NCBI RefSeq assembly: GCF_000359745.1
Contig: NZ_AQHN01000027.1
Span: 1-64,000 of the forward strand
DNA from: Rhizobium freirei PRF 81
GTDB lineage: Bacteria > Pseudomonadota > Alphaproteobacteria > Rhizobiales > Rhizobiaceae
Length of the DNA stretch: 64,000 bases
Reading direction: 5' to 3'
Below, piece after piece: positions 36,642 to 45,311 of the stretch. A model generated the notes under the pieces. The model did not search any database. It had not been told where the DNA came from and saw only the letters and a list, made by a program, of their open reading frames with translations. Made by a program: the position numbers and the translations under genes. Each line of letters opens with the position of its first letter. Positions within the stretch are counted from its first letter, which is position 1.

Positions 36642-37787
36642 TTACGCCAGGCAGTGCTGGCCAAGAGCCTCTATCATCGCCTGGCAAGCGGTGAGTTCTT
36701 CCATGAGGATGAACTCATCCGGTTTGTGGGCGCGGTCGATATCGCCGGGACCGCAGATGATCGCTTCCTGGCCGGCGCGCTGATAGAGCCCTGCTTCTGT
36801 GCCGTAGCTGACGGCTGGAAGCGGTTCGACGCCCGTCAGTCCCGCCAGCAGACCGGCGAGAGGAGCGGTCCGCGGAAGGGAGAGGGCAGGGTAGGCACTT
36901 AGCTCCTCCCATTTGATCTCAAAACCTCGTTGCTGAAGCGCCACAGCGGCCTCACGGACAGGGGACAGCAATGCTGCCGGATCAGCGCTGGAAATAGCCC
37001 GCGCCTCGATCTCCAAGGTGCACGCATCCGGAATAATATTGACAGCCCGTCCGCCGTGAATGGTGCCGACGGAGATGGACGAATAGGGAGGCTCGAACTG
37101 CTTTTCGAGCGGTCCTTCCGCCAGAGCATGGGCGGTCGAGACGGCGCATTGTAGAACTTCGGTGGCGGCATGAATTGCGTTGAGCCCAAGGTCTGGCCTG
37201 GACGAGTGACCCGAGCGTCCTTTCAAGGTGACGCGGGCGGCAGCCTTGCCCTTATGCGCCAGGATGGCGCGCATGTTGCTCGGTTCTCCAACGATGACGC
37301 CGAGGGGCTTGGCGCAAAGCTCCGGCAGGCGCGCTATGAGATGCGGCACGCCGCGGCAGCCTGCTTCTTCATCATAGGAGAAGGCAAGATGGATGGGGCA
37401 GATGAGGGGCTTTGCGACAAGCATCGGCACGGCAGCGAGGCAGGCGGCCAGAAATCCCTTCATGTCGCTGGTGCCGCGGCCGTAGAGCCTCTCGCCATCG
37501 ACGCGCATAACAAACGGATCGCTCGTCCAGCCCGTCTCGTTGGCTGGCACGACATCCATGTGACCGGAGAGGACGTAACCTCGTTTCTCGCGCGGACCGA
37601 TCGTTGCGAAAAGGTTCCATCGGTCGCCCTCGGGGCCGGCCATGATATCAACCGTAACGTCGAAGGATTTCAGGTAGGCCGCGATCCATCCAACGATATC
37701 CGCATTCGTCGTTCCCACGACCGATTGAAAGCCGACCAGTTTTGCCAGGATGTCCGGTGCACGCATCGAGAAGTTCCCATGTTCCAT
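36642..37787 (-). CDS. M20 family deacylase (ArgE-like)
   Basis: The 381-residue metallopeptidase-family enzyme probably removes an acyl group from an amino acid, as acetylornithine deacetylase does. It has the Zn-site motif SGHMDVVPANETGW, then LYGRGTSDMKGFLA and the catalytic/metal DEEAGCRG. Start 37787 is chosen; ATG 37766 with GGGAA upstream is also possible. GNAT acetyltransferases at both ends of this region may act on the opposite step. Confidence 0.88.
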   Translation of the reverse strand: MEHGNFSMRAPDILAKLVGFQSVVGTTNADIVGWIAAYLKSFDVTVDIMAGPEGDRWNLFATIGPREKRGYVLSGHMDVVPANETGWTSDPFVMRVDGERLYGRGTSDMKGFLAACLAAVPMLVAKPLICPIHLAFSYDEEAGCRGVPHLIARLPELCAKPLGVIVGEPSNMRAILAHKGKAAARVTLKGRSGHSSRPDLGLNAIHAATEVLQCAVSTAHALAEGPLEKQFEPPYSSISVGTIHGGRAVNIIPDACTLEIEARAISSADPAALLSPVREAAVALQQRGFEIKWEELSAYPALSLPRTAPLAGLLAGLTGVEPLPAVSYGTEAGLYQRAGQEAIICGPGDIDRAHKPDEFILMEELTACQAMIEALGQHCLA

Positions 37788-38005
37788 TGCCGTCAACGCT
37801 TGCGCGAGCGACACAGTGAGCAGAGGGAAGGTTAAGCGCCTGCCAGAAGAATACCTGCCGAAACCGCGATACATACAGTCAAATCTTGCGTCGCTCTTCG
37901 CGTACGCAGTTAGATGTTTTGCGGCTCCTCGGCTAAGCTCGGCGAAGCATGATGCCAGGTTGCGTGAAAATGCTGTCGGCAAATCGGATGGCGGCCGAAT
38001 CAAGA

Positions 38006-38905
38006 ATGGATACGAAAATACCCGAGAGACTTAATGTCGATGCATTCGAAATGCGTTTTGCCGACATTGCCGATGTCGACCTGTCGCAACTTCAGGCTCT
38101 CTCGATGTCGGTCGGGTGGCCGCACAGATCGCAGGACTGGCAGCATCTGCGCGATGTCGGGCGTGGTTTCGTGGCCCTTGACGAAATTGGCAGGGTCTCC
38201 GGTTCGACCATGTGGTTTCCGCACGGGGAGAGTTTCGCTACATTCGGCATGTTGATTACCTCGCCGCGGCTGCAGACAAATGGTACGGCGAAATGGCTCG
38301 TCAGGCGCATGCTGACGGAATGCCACCAAGAAAGGTTGAGACTGAACGCGACGAGGGCCGCACGCCGGATGTGCGCGACACTTGGATTTAAGCCCCAGCA
38401 ATCGGTTTTTCAGTGCCAGGGAGAAATAGTGTCGGTCCCTGAGCCAAGCAGCCTGAAATCGAGCCTTCATCTGCGACGCCTCGAACGCGGCGATATTGAC
38501 GCAGTCGCGTGCCTGGATGAGCCCGCTTTCGGAACCCTCCGCCATCGGCACCTTGTGCGGTTGTTCGAAAGTTCCATCTGCTACGGTCTTTATGACGGTC
38601 ATAAATTAATAGCTTATTCCATGCGTCGCCGTTTCGGCCGAGGTCATGTTATAGGCCCCGTTGTTGCCTATCGTGCCGAAGACGCAATTGCGGTCGTGCA
38701 GCCACATGTGGCCGCGCATGTCGGCAGCTTTCTCCGCCTCGATACTCATTTCGACACCGGCCCATTCGCCAGCTTTGTCCAGCAAAGCGGGATGTCCGTC
38801 TTTGATACGGTAACGACCATGGTCTCTTCCGAGGCTGCTGCTTATGGACGTGCGGACAACCGCGCTCCATTGGTTTTTGCCCTTGCCTCGCAGTCTTTTG
38901 GATAA
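38006..38905 (+). CDS. GNAT-family N-acetyltransferase (YitH-like, two-part)
   Basis: The 299-residue paralogue of the protein at 27934, sharing GWPHRSQDWQ at the start and FGRGHVIGPVVAYRAEDA and FLRLDTHFDTGPFA in the C-terminal half. The central acetyl-CoA loop is less typical (RLQTNGTAKWLVRRML). It is divergent from the ArgE-like gene. Confidence 0.8.
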   Translation: MDTKIPERLNVDAFEMRFADIADVDLSQLQALSMSVGWPHRSQDWQHLRDVGRGFVALDEIGRVSGSTMWFPHGESFATFGMLITSPRLQTNGTAKWLVRRMLTECHQERLRLNATRAARRMCATLGFKPQQSVFQCQGEIVSVPEPSSLKSSLHLRRLERGDIDAVACLDEPAFGTLRHRHLVRLFESSICYGLYDGHKLIAYSMRRRFGRGHVIGPVVAYRAEDAIAVVQPHVAAHVGSFLRLDTHFDTGPFASFVQQSGMSVFDTVTTMVSSEAAAYGRADNRAPLVFALASQSFG

Positions 38906-39011
38906 CCGACAAATTCCCGGGGCCAGATGTCGTCTCTCATGGGCACATCCAAAGCGTGGTAGGGCAGATGCCACAGATGCGGCTTGCTGCCGTAAAGAGC
39001 GATTCCACTAT

Positions 39012-39024
39012 CTGTTTAAAACAG
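39012..39024. promoter_or_regulatory. Palindrome CTGTTT-A-AAACAG
   Basis: A perfect 13-base palindrome about 116 bases before the XRE regulator gene that heads the YcaO-TfuA cluster. It is a candidate autoregulatory operator for that protein. No test of binding is possible from the sequence. Confidence 0.45.
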
Positions 39025-39139
39025 CGATCGGAAACCTCTTGGCACAGTGCAAAATCGACTTTGGATGCCTCGTTGGAAGATTGTGAATTCGAGGGAAACC
39101 TGCGAACATGAAGGTAATTTCTCTTCTGACGGTTTCCTC

Positions 39140-39535
39140 ATGGACAAAAAGCCCGATGCGATCGATGTTGGAGTTGGATCACGCAACCGACTGCTTCGGG
39201 AGGAATTGTCAATTATGCAGAGCATAGTGGCCGAGGAGCTCTGCATAAGCCCGCAACAGCTCGAGAAATACGAATACGACGTCAAAAAAATCGGTGCTGG
39301 CCGCCTTCCGCGCATTTCAGAAAGCTGCGACGTCCCGGTCATGCTTTCCTTCGGAAGCGCATCGGACGACGTCCTTCCTTCTGCGGAAGCGCGGCTAATT
39401 TTAGACCTGCTAAACATCATGATGCCACCCCGCAGACAGCCTTATTGGGGATTGAGGACAAGCGGTTGTGGGCGAGGAACCACGCTTTCATGCAATCATC
39501 CGAAGCTGACAACGAGTGCTGACCTGGCAAGATGA
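39140..39535 (+). CDS. XRE-family helix-turn-helix regulator
   Basis: The 131-residue protein has an XRE/Cro helix-turn-helix (SRNRLLREELSIMQSIVAEE, then CISPQQLEKYEYDVKKIGAG) followed by a short tail. From about residue 90 the tail is unlike the family and Arg/Gly/Thr-rich, so a frameshift near the end is possible. ATG 39140 begins the recognisable domain. Its stop overlaps the start of the SARP-like gene by four bases. Confidence 0.75.
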   Translation: MDKKPDAIDVGVGSRNRLLREELSIMQSIVAEELCISPQQLEKYEYDVKKIGAGRLPRISESCDVPVMLSFGSASDDVLPSAEARLILDLLNIMMPPRRQPYWGLRTSGCGRGTTLSCNHPKLTTSADLAR

Positions 39536-41340
39536 CATTTCATTTGACGACACTTGGCAGCTGCGCCCTTTATGACGAGAAGGGTGATCGTGTGAACGTG
39601 CCAAGACAGGCGCTGCTCATGCTTGCCTATCTCCACGATTGCCGACAATCGATGCCGCGCAAGGATCTGGCGGCTTTTCTCTGGCCCGGCAATCTTCAGG
39701 CCGCCGGCGCCAATTTGAGGTCGACCCTCCTGCGTTTGGCGACTGCGACGTCCGAATCCCCCAAGCCGCTGATCGGCGGCGTTGCGACGAACCTTACCTT
39801 GAATTTCGACGCATTGCGGTGCGATCTGGACACTATCGAAAGTACGTCCGGCGTTGCCAAGCTCAGCGCGCTCGCCAATGCTGTCGCCAAGAATTTTCTG
39901 CCCGCTTACGGCAACGGCTCTGGAGCTGCGGCTGTCTGGGTACGCGACGTTCGGGCACGGCTGGCAGGGGAGCTGCGAGCCGAATTCTTCAAGACGATGA
40001 ACCAACCTTCTTCGCCCCAATATCGTGGCGAATTGAAGCGTGCAGCCATGCTTCTGCTGGACTGGGACCAGACCGATGATGAGGTCAGGGTGGCGCTCGG
40101 AGAGAAGATCACCTCTTACATCCAGTTGATTGGCGAAACGAAAGATCCGAATTCAAGCCATCCGGTTCAAGATACGATTCCAATCGCCGCCGACAACCAA
40201 ATGCCGCGTATCGCCCTGCTTCCTCCTGAGACGCTGGAGGATTCAGAGCGCGCAGGATCGGTTGCAAATGCGGTCATCGAAGATCTGACGATCAGTCTTT
40301 GCGTCGATCGAAGCGTATCCGTCGTCGCTCCCTATACCGCGGAGCAGATCCGCTCCTCAAACGACAAGGCCGGGCTTCTCAGGCAACATAATGTGGTCTA
40401 CGCGCTCGATACAAAGAGGACAGGCGACAGCCTTTTCGCGCAGCTGATTTTCATGCCGCGGGACGAAATTGTCTGGGCAACACGCGTCCAGCTGGATAAC
40501 GCGGCCATAACGGAGCATCGCAACGCGATCGCCACTGCGATCCAGAACTCCATCATCGAGCGTGTTGGCGCCTTCCATCACATAGTTTCCGATTTCAGCT
40601 GCAAGCCGCAGGCCTATTTTGCCTATCTCGAGGGCGTAAAATGCCTGTCCCGCTTGAACCTTCAGAATGTCCGCCGCGCGCGCAGGCATTTCAAGGAGGC
40701 TCTCGAGCATGAGCGAGGGTTTGCGGCGGCACTTGCGGGCATCGCCAGAACGCTGACGATGGAATGGGTTCTGACGGCCCGCGGCGATGGCGATCTGTTG
40801 CACCAGGCGGAAAAAATGGCGGCCGATGCAATCCGCGGTGACAGTCAGTTCGCCGGAGGCTTCAAGGAAATCGGCGTCGCCCGGCTCTACCGCGGAAACA
40901 TCGATGGCAGCCTCGAGGCCTTGTCGAACGCCGAGGACCTCAGCCCGCACTACGCGGACGTGATTTGTAGCCACGCCGACTGTCTCACCCATGGCGCCAA
41001 CCCGAAAGCGGCATTGGCGAAGGTTTCAACCGCTCTCGATCTCAATCCGCTTGCCCCGGACTACTATTATTGGACCGCAGCTGGAGCCAGCTATTTCCTT
41101 GGCGAATATGCCGAGGCATTGTCCTATCTGGACAGGATGAGAGACGCCGGGCCGGCAAGCAGGCTTGCGGCGGCAAGCTGGGCAATGCTGGGGAATCTTT
41201 CCAAGGCTAAGGCGTATCGGCTGCGCGCCTTGCGCGACAACCCGAATTTCGATCTTGAGGCATGGCTGTCCATGATCCCGAACAAGGAAAAGTGGCAGAC
41301 AGAACATTACAGGGAAGGCCTGCTGAAGGCCGGTTTTTGA
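39532..41340 (+). CDS. SARP/BTAD-type regulator with TolB-like and TPR regions
   Basis: The 602-residue protein has three parts: an N-terminal OmpR-type winged helix (RQALLMLAYLHDCRQSMPRK), a middle TolB/FlgO-like domain (about residues 225-330, with RIALLPPETLEDSERAGS and QHNVVYALD), and C-terminal tetratricopeptide repeats (about residues 370-590). This layout belongs to large transcriptional activators in alphaproteobacteria. It is translationally coupled to the XRE gene and 12 bases before the small peptide gene, so it probably controls the YcaO-TfuA cluster. Confidence 0.85.
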   Translation: MTFHLTTLGSCALYDEKGDRVNVPRQALLMLAYLHDCRQSMPRKDLAAFLWPGNLQAAGANLRSTLLRLATATSESPKPLIGGVATNLTLNFDALRCDLDTIESTSGVAKLSALANAVAKNFLPAYGNGSGAAAVWVRDVRARLAGELRAEFFKTMNQPSSPQYRGELKRAAMLLLDWDQTDDEVRVALGEKITSYIQLIGETKDPNSSHPVQDTIPIAADNQMPRIALLPPETLEDSERAGSVANAVIEDLTISLCVDRSVSVVAPYTAEQIRSSNDKAGLLRQHNVVYALDTKRTGDSLFAQLIFMPRDEIVWATRVQLDNAAITEHRNAIATAIQNSIIERVGAFHHIVSDFSCKPQAYFAYLEGVKCLSRLNLQNVRRARRHFKEALEHERGFAAALAGIARTLTMEWVLTARGDGDLLHQAEKMAADAIRGDSQFAGGFKEIGVARLYRGNIDGSLEALSNAEDLSPHYADVICSHADCLTHGANPKAALAKVSTALDLNPLAPDYYYWTAAGASYFLGEYAEALSYLDRMRDAGPASRLAAASWAMLGNLSKAKAYRLRALRDNPNFDLEAWLSMIPNKEKWQTEHYREGLLKAGF

Positions 41341-41352
41341 GAGGAAGAGATT

Positions 41353-41571
41353 ATGGCAGGTGCGGTGCTAATTGGGATTGCTGGTGAACAGGGCCTTTGG
41401 CTGGCTGACCTCGAAAACGGGACTGTCGTTCGATACACGCAGCCGCTGGCGGGCGATCTGGCGACGGCTGAATCCTGGCGGGCGAAAGGCGTCAAAGTCG
41501 AGAAAGATGTCGATTTCGCCGTGGCAGTGAGTTCAGCAAGCGCCGTGGCGTCAGGCCTTTACGAGGGCTAG
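41353..41571 (+). CDS. 72-residue protein, candidate RiPP precursor
   Basis: A small ORF with GAGGAAGAG just before its ATG, lying between the regulator and the YcaO gene. It starts with a hydrophobic patch (AGAVLIGIAGEQGLWLADLE) and ends with a Val/Ala/Ser-rich tail (DFAVAVSSASAVASGLYEG). It has no Cys. The position directly before YcaO and TfuA is typical for a precursor peptide, and TfuA-partnered YcaO enzymes can thioamidate the backbone without needing Cys. No homology to a known precursor was recognised. Confidence 0.65.
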   Translation: MAGAVLIGIAGEQGLWLADLENGTVVRYTQPLAGDLATAESWRAKGVKVEKDVDFAVAVSSASAVASGLYEG

Positions 41572-41585
41572 GTACGCGCTGATCG

Positions 41586-42758
41586 GTGTCAAACAACTTT
41601 AGAGCGTGCCCTCCTGGCGAAACCTTGTCGAGGGTTTGGCCCTATTTGGGGTCGCTTGGCATAACTCGCGTCGGCCGCCAGACCGGGCTTGACCGGATCG
41701 GCATTCCCGTTTGGTGCGCCTACGCCCCGAATTCCAAGGCGATCGTCGTCGCCCAGGGCAAAGGTCTGGACGACATTTCCGCGAAGACATCGGCGGTAAT
41801 GGAAGCGATCGAGCGATCGGTCGCGACCCAGCCTCACTGTTCAACGCTTATGGCAAGTGCAGGTGATCTTGCCATGAGCGGCCATGCAATGGATTGTTTG
41901 GATGGTCTGCTGGCGGTCGGCGCCCAGCCGGTAGAGACCACTGACCAGATCAGATGGTCTAAGGCCCACGATTTGGCGAAGAACGCCTCAATATTCGTGC
42001 CTTTCGAGGCCGTTCATCTCGACCGAACGAATGTCAGCCCGCGCTTTTGGGTATCATCGGACGGATTGGCGTCAGGCAACACCTGGCACGAGGCGGTTCT
42101 GCACGGGTTGCTGGAGCGGATAGAACGGGATGCTTGCGTCCTCTGGGATGTTGGCGGCCCGGCGCGTCGTTACGCTCGCCGGATAGATCCGCACAGCATC
42201 GAAGACGATGGCATTTGCGAGATGCTGGAGAAGATTTTCTCAGCAGACTTCGATCTCGCACTTTTTGACGTGACGAGCGATCTATCCGTTGCATCCGTCG
42301 CGGCGTTGCTGCGACCGAAAGGTGATGACGGCTCGCTCAGATATGTCGACTTGACCATGGGGGCAGGGGCATCCCTGTCCTCCGATGTGGCCGTCGCCCG
42401 GGCGATTTCCGAGGCCGTGCAATCTCGAATGACGTTCATCGCGGGTGCCAGGGACGATCTTGTCCCGGAGCTGTTTTCACGCCGGGCCGACCCGGCCCAC
42501 CTGCAGTCGTTCCGGGTTCGATGCGCGACGAAACTGAATGAACTGCCGACGTTACAGGCCAGGTCTGCGCAAGATGCGCTAGACCACCTTGTCGCGAAGC
42601 TGTTGAGACACGGTATCGACCGGCTTTATGCAATCGAGCTGGCACCCGATTGGCTGCCGGCATCGGTCGCAAAGGTCTTCGCGCCACAACTTGAACATCC
42701 GGACGGGGGGCGCCGAATTCGTTTCGGCAGCCGCGCACTGTCAAAGGGCTTCCTATGA
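41586..42758 (+). CDS. ycaO: YcaO-family cyclodehydratase/thioamidation enzyme
   Basis: The 390-residue YcaO-domain protein uses ATP to activate backbone amides of a peptide. The YcaO ATP-binding signatures are present: AKTSAVMEAIERSVATQ and HEAVLHGLLERIERDACVLW. It starts at GTG 41586 with a weak ribosome binding site, and overlaps the TfuA gene by four bases. Such overlap with TfuA points to thioamide formation or a related backbone modification. Confidence 0.92.
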   Translation: MSNNFRACPPGETLSRVWPYLGSLGITRVGRQTGLDRIGIPVWCAYAPNSKAIVVAQGKGLDDISAKTSAVMEAIERSVATQPHCSTLMASAGDLAMSGHAMDCLDGLLAVGAQPVETTDQIRWSKAHDLAKNASIFVPFEAVHLDRTNVSPRFWVSSDGLASGNTWHEAVLHGLLERIERDACVLWDVGGPARRYARRIDPHSIEDDGICEMLEKIFSADFDLALFDVTSDLSVASVAALLRPKGDDGSLRYVDLTMGAGASLSSDVAVARAISEAVQSRMTFIAGARDDLVPELFSRRADPAHLQSFRVRCATKLNELPTLQARSAQDALDHLVAKLLRHGIDRLYAIELAPDWLPASVAKVFAPQLEHPDGGRRIRFGSRALSKGFL

Positions 42759-43459
42759 AAGTGATCTTCGCGGGACCTAGCCTGCCCGATGCCAAAGCGT
42801 TCGCCGACGGCACGATGGTCATACGGCCACCGGCATGCCAAGGCGACGTCGTCAGAGCTCTCGAGGATGGTGCGACCGCGATCGGCCTTGTCGACGGTCA
42901 GTTCGAGTTCGTCGCGCCGGTCTGGCACAAGGAATTGCTCTTTGCCTTATCCCGCGGTGTTCCGGTGTTCGGGGCGGCCAGTATGGGAGCGCTCCGCGCG
43001 GTTGAGTGCCAGGTTTACGGCATGGTCGGCGTCGGCCGGATCTTCGGTGACTATGCTTCCGGGCGCCGCGAGGAGGATGCGGATGTCGCTCTCCTTCATG
43101 GCCCGGCGGACTTGGGCTATCCCGCTTTGTCGGTGCCGTTGGTCAATGTCGATGCGACAATCGAGGCCGCGATTGGCCAAGGCATTATCGGCAGGGAGGA
43201 GGCTTTGCGGCTGTCCGATGCGGCCCGGCGTCTATATTTCAAGGACCGGACCTGGAGGCGTGTTGCCGAAGCCGCCGAGATGGACATAAGCCAGGTGAGG
43301 GCACTTGTCGCAAAAGCGTGGACCGACCAGAAGCGTCAGGATGCCATCGAGCTCATGCGCGCGATTGCCGATGCGCCGGTGCGGGTACACACCGTGGATT
43401 GGTCTTTCAATGTGACGCCGCTATGGCGCAAGCTCTTCTCACAATTTTACCGCATGTAG
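42755..43459 (+). CDS. tfuA: TfuA-like protein, YcaO partner
   Basis: The 234-residue TfuA-core protein has IFAGPSLPDA at the start, then AIGLVDGQFEFVAPVWHKEL and GAASMGALRAVECQVYGMVG, all hallmarks of the family named from the trifolitoxin locus of Rhizobium. TfuA proteins assist YcaO enzymes, probably by delivering sulfur or helping thioamidation. The C-terminal 60 residues look helical. Confidence 0.94.
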   Translation: MKVIFAGPSLPDAKAFADGTMVIRPPACQGDVVRALEDGATAIGLVDGQFEFVAPVWHKELLFALSRGVPVFGAASMGALRAVECQVYGMVGVGRIFGDYASGRREEDADVALLHGPADLGYPALSVPLVNVDATIEAAIGQGIIGREEALRLSDAARRLYFKDRTWRRVAEAAEMDISQVRALVAKAWTDQKRQDAIELMRAIADAPVRVHTVDWSFNVTPLWRKLFSQFYRM

Positions 43460-43477
43460 TTGATCTTTAATGCAGTC

Positions 43478-43491
43478 GTTGCGTGCGCAAC
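43478..43491. repeat. Inverted repeat GTTGCG-TG-CGCAAC
   Basis: A perfect short hairpin 18 bases after the tfuA stop. It has no T-run, so it could be an operator, an RNA-processing hairpin or a weak terminator between tfuA and the next small ORF. Confidence 0.35.
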
Positions 43492-43565
43492 GCTTTTGCA
43501 ACGCACCTCATCAGTCGAAATATGGCAATCTCCCCCTATCAAATCATTTGGTGGGGCTTCTAAGA

Positions 43566-43787
43566 GTGACCGATTTTGAAGAACAGGAACGTCAGGACGA
43601 GATCTTGGCCCTTGTAAAAATGATGCAGTATGCCGGTGGAATCGCCAGCGAGCTCGATGTAGCGCAGGCCGAATTCCTCATAAAGGCAGCACAAGCAGCT
43701 CTTCTTTCGGTTTTGGAGGCCGAGTTCCCGATGCTCTCGAGTGTGCATTTGCAGGGGCTCGTCAGCACCCCCCATGGTCACTGCTAG
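43566..43787 (+). CDS. Small 73-residue ORF ending in HGHC, unknown
   Basis: Starts at GTG 43566, without a strong ribosome binding site. The product is mostly helical and acidic (DFEEQERQDEILALVKMM), with a hydrophobic second helix and a C-terminal STPHGHC. It may be a second peptide of the YcaO-TfuA cluster or an immunity or helper protein. The coding status is uncertain. Confidence 0.45.
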   Translation: MTDFEEQERQDEILALVKMMQYAGGIASELDVAQAEFLIKAAQAALLSVLEAEFPMLSSVHLQGLVSTPHGHC

Positions 43788-43869
43788 CAAGCTCTCGTCC
43801 TTCTGATATTCCCGACTAATACATTTACTTGATACTGAGCGGACACAGGGAACCTCCAAGAGAGCCAGC

Positions 43870-44061
43870 TTGTTTAGAAGAGTACTAACCAGGGTGGGCT
43901 GGCCTGTGAGAAAACTAAGCTCCACCGATACGGCACACGTCACCGCGGATTTTAAAGCACCTCAAGGAAATATGAGGGTTGCGCTGATGATGTTTGCAGC
44001 AATTATTGTTGCTTGGCTTGCGATTGCCTACGATATCTGCCTTTCGTTGAACTGGCTCTGA
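43870..44061 (+). CDS. Small membrane protein, unknown
   Basis: A 63-residue frame starting at TTG 43870. It has a basic N-terminus and one clear membrane segment near the C-terminus (ALMMFAAIIVAWLAIAYDI). It could be an immunity protein, but it may be non-coding. The internal ATG before RVALMM would give a 29-residue peptide that is almost all membrane segment. Confidence 0.4.
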   Translation: MFRRVLTRVGWPVRKLSSTDTAHVTADFKAPQGNMRVALMMFAAIIVAWLAIAYDICLSLNWL

Positions 44062-44143
44062 TCTTCGCCGAGCGGAAAGCCGTGATGCTTGCGGCCTGTC
44101 CCCCCGTGTCATGACCGCCGGATGGGCCATGGTGGATGTCGGG

Positions 44144-45052
44144 TCAGGAATTTGTTCCGGGCAGGTTATAAGCTTGCTGGAAATAACGTCTAAAGGCGAG
44201 CATCGGCGGGCTGAACTCGACGTTGGCGCGCCAGGCCAGGCCCACATCCATGGGCGGAATCGGGTCTTGGATGTTCACGGTCTCGATGCGTCGCCCTTCT
44301 AGGGACCAGGGGCGATGCACCATGTCCGACAGGATTGCGACGCCGAGGCCGTTCGCCACCATTGACCTCACGGCCTCGATCGAACTGGTCCGCAACAGCA
44401 CCTTCGGCTGATACGAACTCTGGCTCCAGTATCGCAAGGAAGAGTGGGCAGCTTCGTCCACCGTCAGCATGATGTAAGGTTCCTCGGCGATCTCGCGCAG
44501 GCCCACTCCATCGCGGCGCAGCAATCCGTGACCAGCCGGAACCCATAGTCGCCGGACGGAGCTCAGCGATGTCTCGGTCGTTAACATCGGATTGAGAATG
44601 TTCGATGTCAGCAGCACCGAAATGTCGTAACGATTGGCAAGCAGACCTTCTTCGATCGACTCGCGATTGACCTCATAGAGCTTGATTTTCAGTTTCGGAT
44701 AGAGACGGCGGATACGCTCGATGTGAAGCGGCAGGAAATAGCCGATGACGGTATAGGTCGCGGCAACGACGAGCTCCCCCTCTATATCGCTGCTGACGAG
44801 ATTGAGATGCGTCGCTTCATCGATCTTTGCCAGAATCTCATAGGCATGGGACAAGAACTGCCGGCCGGCTGTGGTCAGTTCCATGCCCTGAGGCGTGCGG
44901 TTGAACAGAGAGACGCCAACCGTCAATTCGAGGTCCTTGATCGCCGCAGTAACGGCGGATTGCGAGATCGACAGATTGACGGCAGCATGCGAGATCTGCC
45001 CATATTCGGCCGTTGCTACGAAATAGCGGATCTGCCGCAGGCTCAGGCTCAT
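44144..45052 (-). CDS. LysR-family transcriptional regulator
   Basis: The 302-residue LysR protein has a helix-turn-helix at residues 1-60 (LRQIRYFVATAEYGQISHAA, then SQSAVTAAIKDLELTVGVSL) and a normal effector domain. It is divergent from pxpA across about 260 bases of AT-rich DNA, the standard layout for a LysR activator of the neighbouring operon. Confidence 0.93.
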   Translation of the reverse strand: MSLSLRQIRYFVATAEYGQISHAAVNLSISQSAVTAAIKDLELTVGVSLFNRTPQGMELTTAGRQFLSHAYEILAKIDEATHLNLVSSDIEGELVVAATYTVIGYFLPLHIERIRRLYPKLKIKLYEVNRESIEEGLLANRYDISVLLTSNILNPMLTTETSLSSVRRLWVPAGHGLLRRDGVGLREIAEEPYIMLTVDEAAHSSLRYWSQSSYQPKVLLRTSSIEAVRSMVANGLGVAILSDMVHRPWSLEGRRIETVNIQDPIPPMDVGLAWRANVEFSPPMLAFRRYFQQAYNLPGTNS

Positions 45053-45311
45053 GGTGCACGTCCCATCTGTTTATCTGAAAACTGCTGTGGCGAATCCGAT
45101 TTCATGGATACAAAACGAAATGGATTTCGACTTATTCTCGCGCAATTTCCTTATATCACTGAAATATATAGAGATTTTCTGGCGCGATTTTAGGCGCCGG
45201 TATCAATTTATCAGATAATGATGCTTTGAAAATTGTATTTTTCAAGGGCAATTCTTCCTTCTAGCCTCTTTATATCGGTCCGGATCGGGACGCATAGGCG
45301 AGGGAACGCAT

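Noticed and set aside
43478..43491. Inverted repeat after tfuA as a terminator
   Set aside because: No T-run follows the stem, so termination is not supported; kept only as a repeat.
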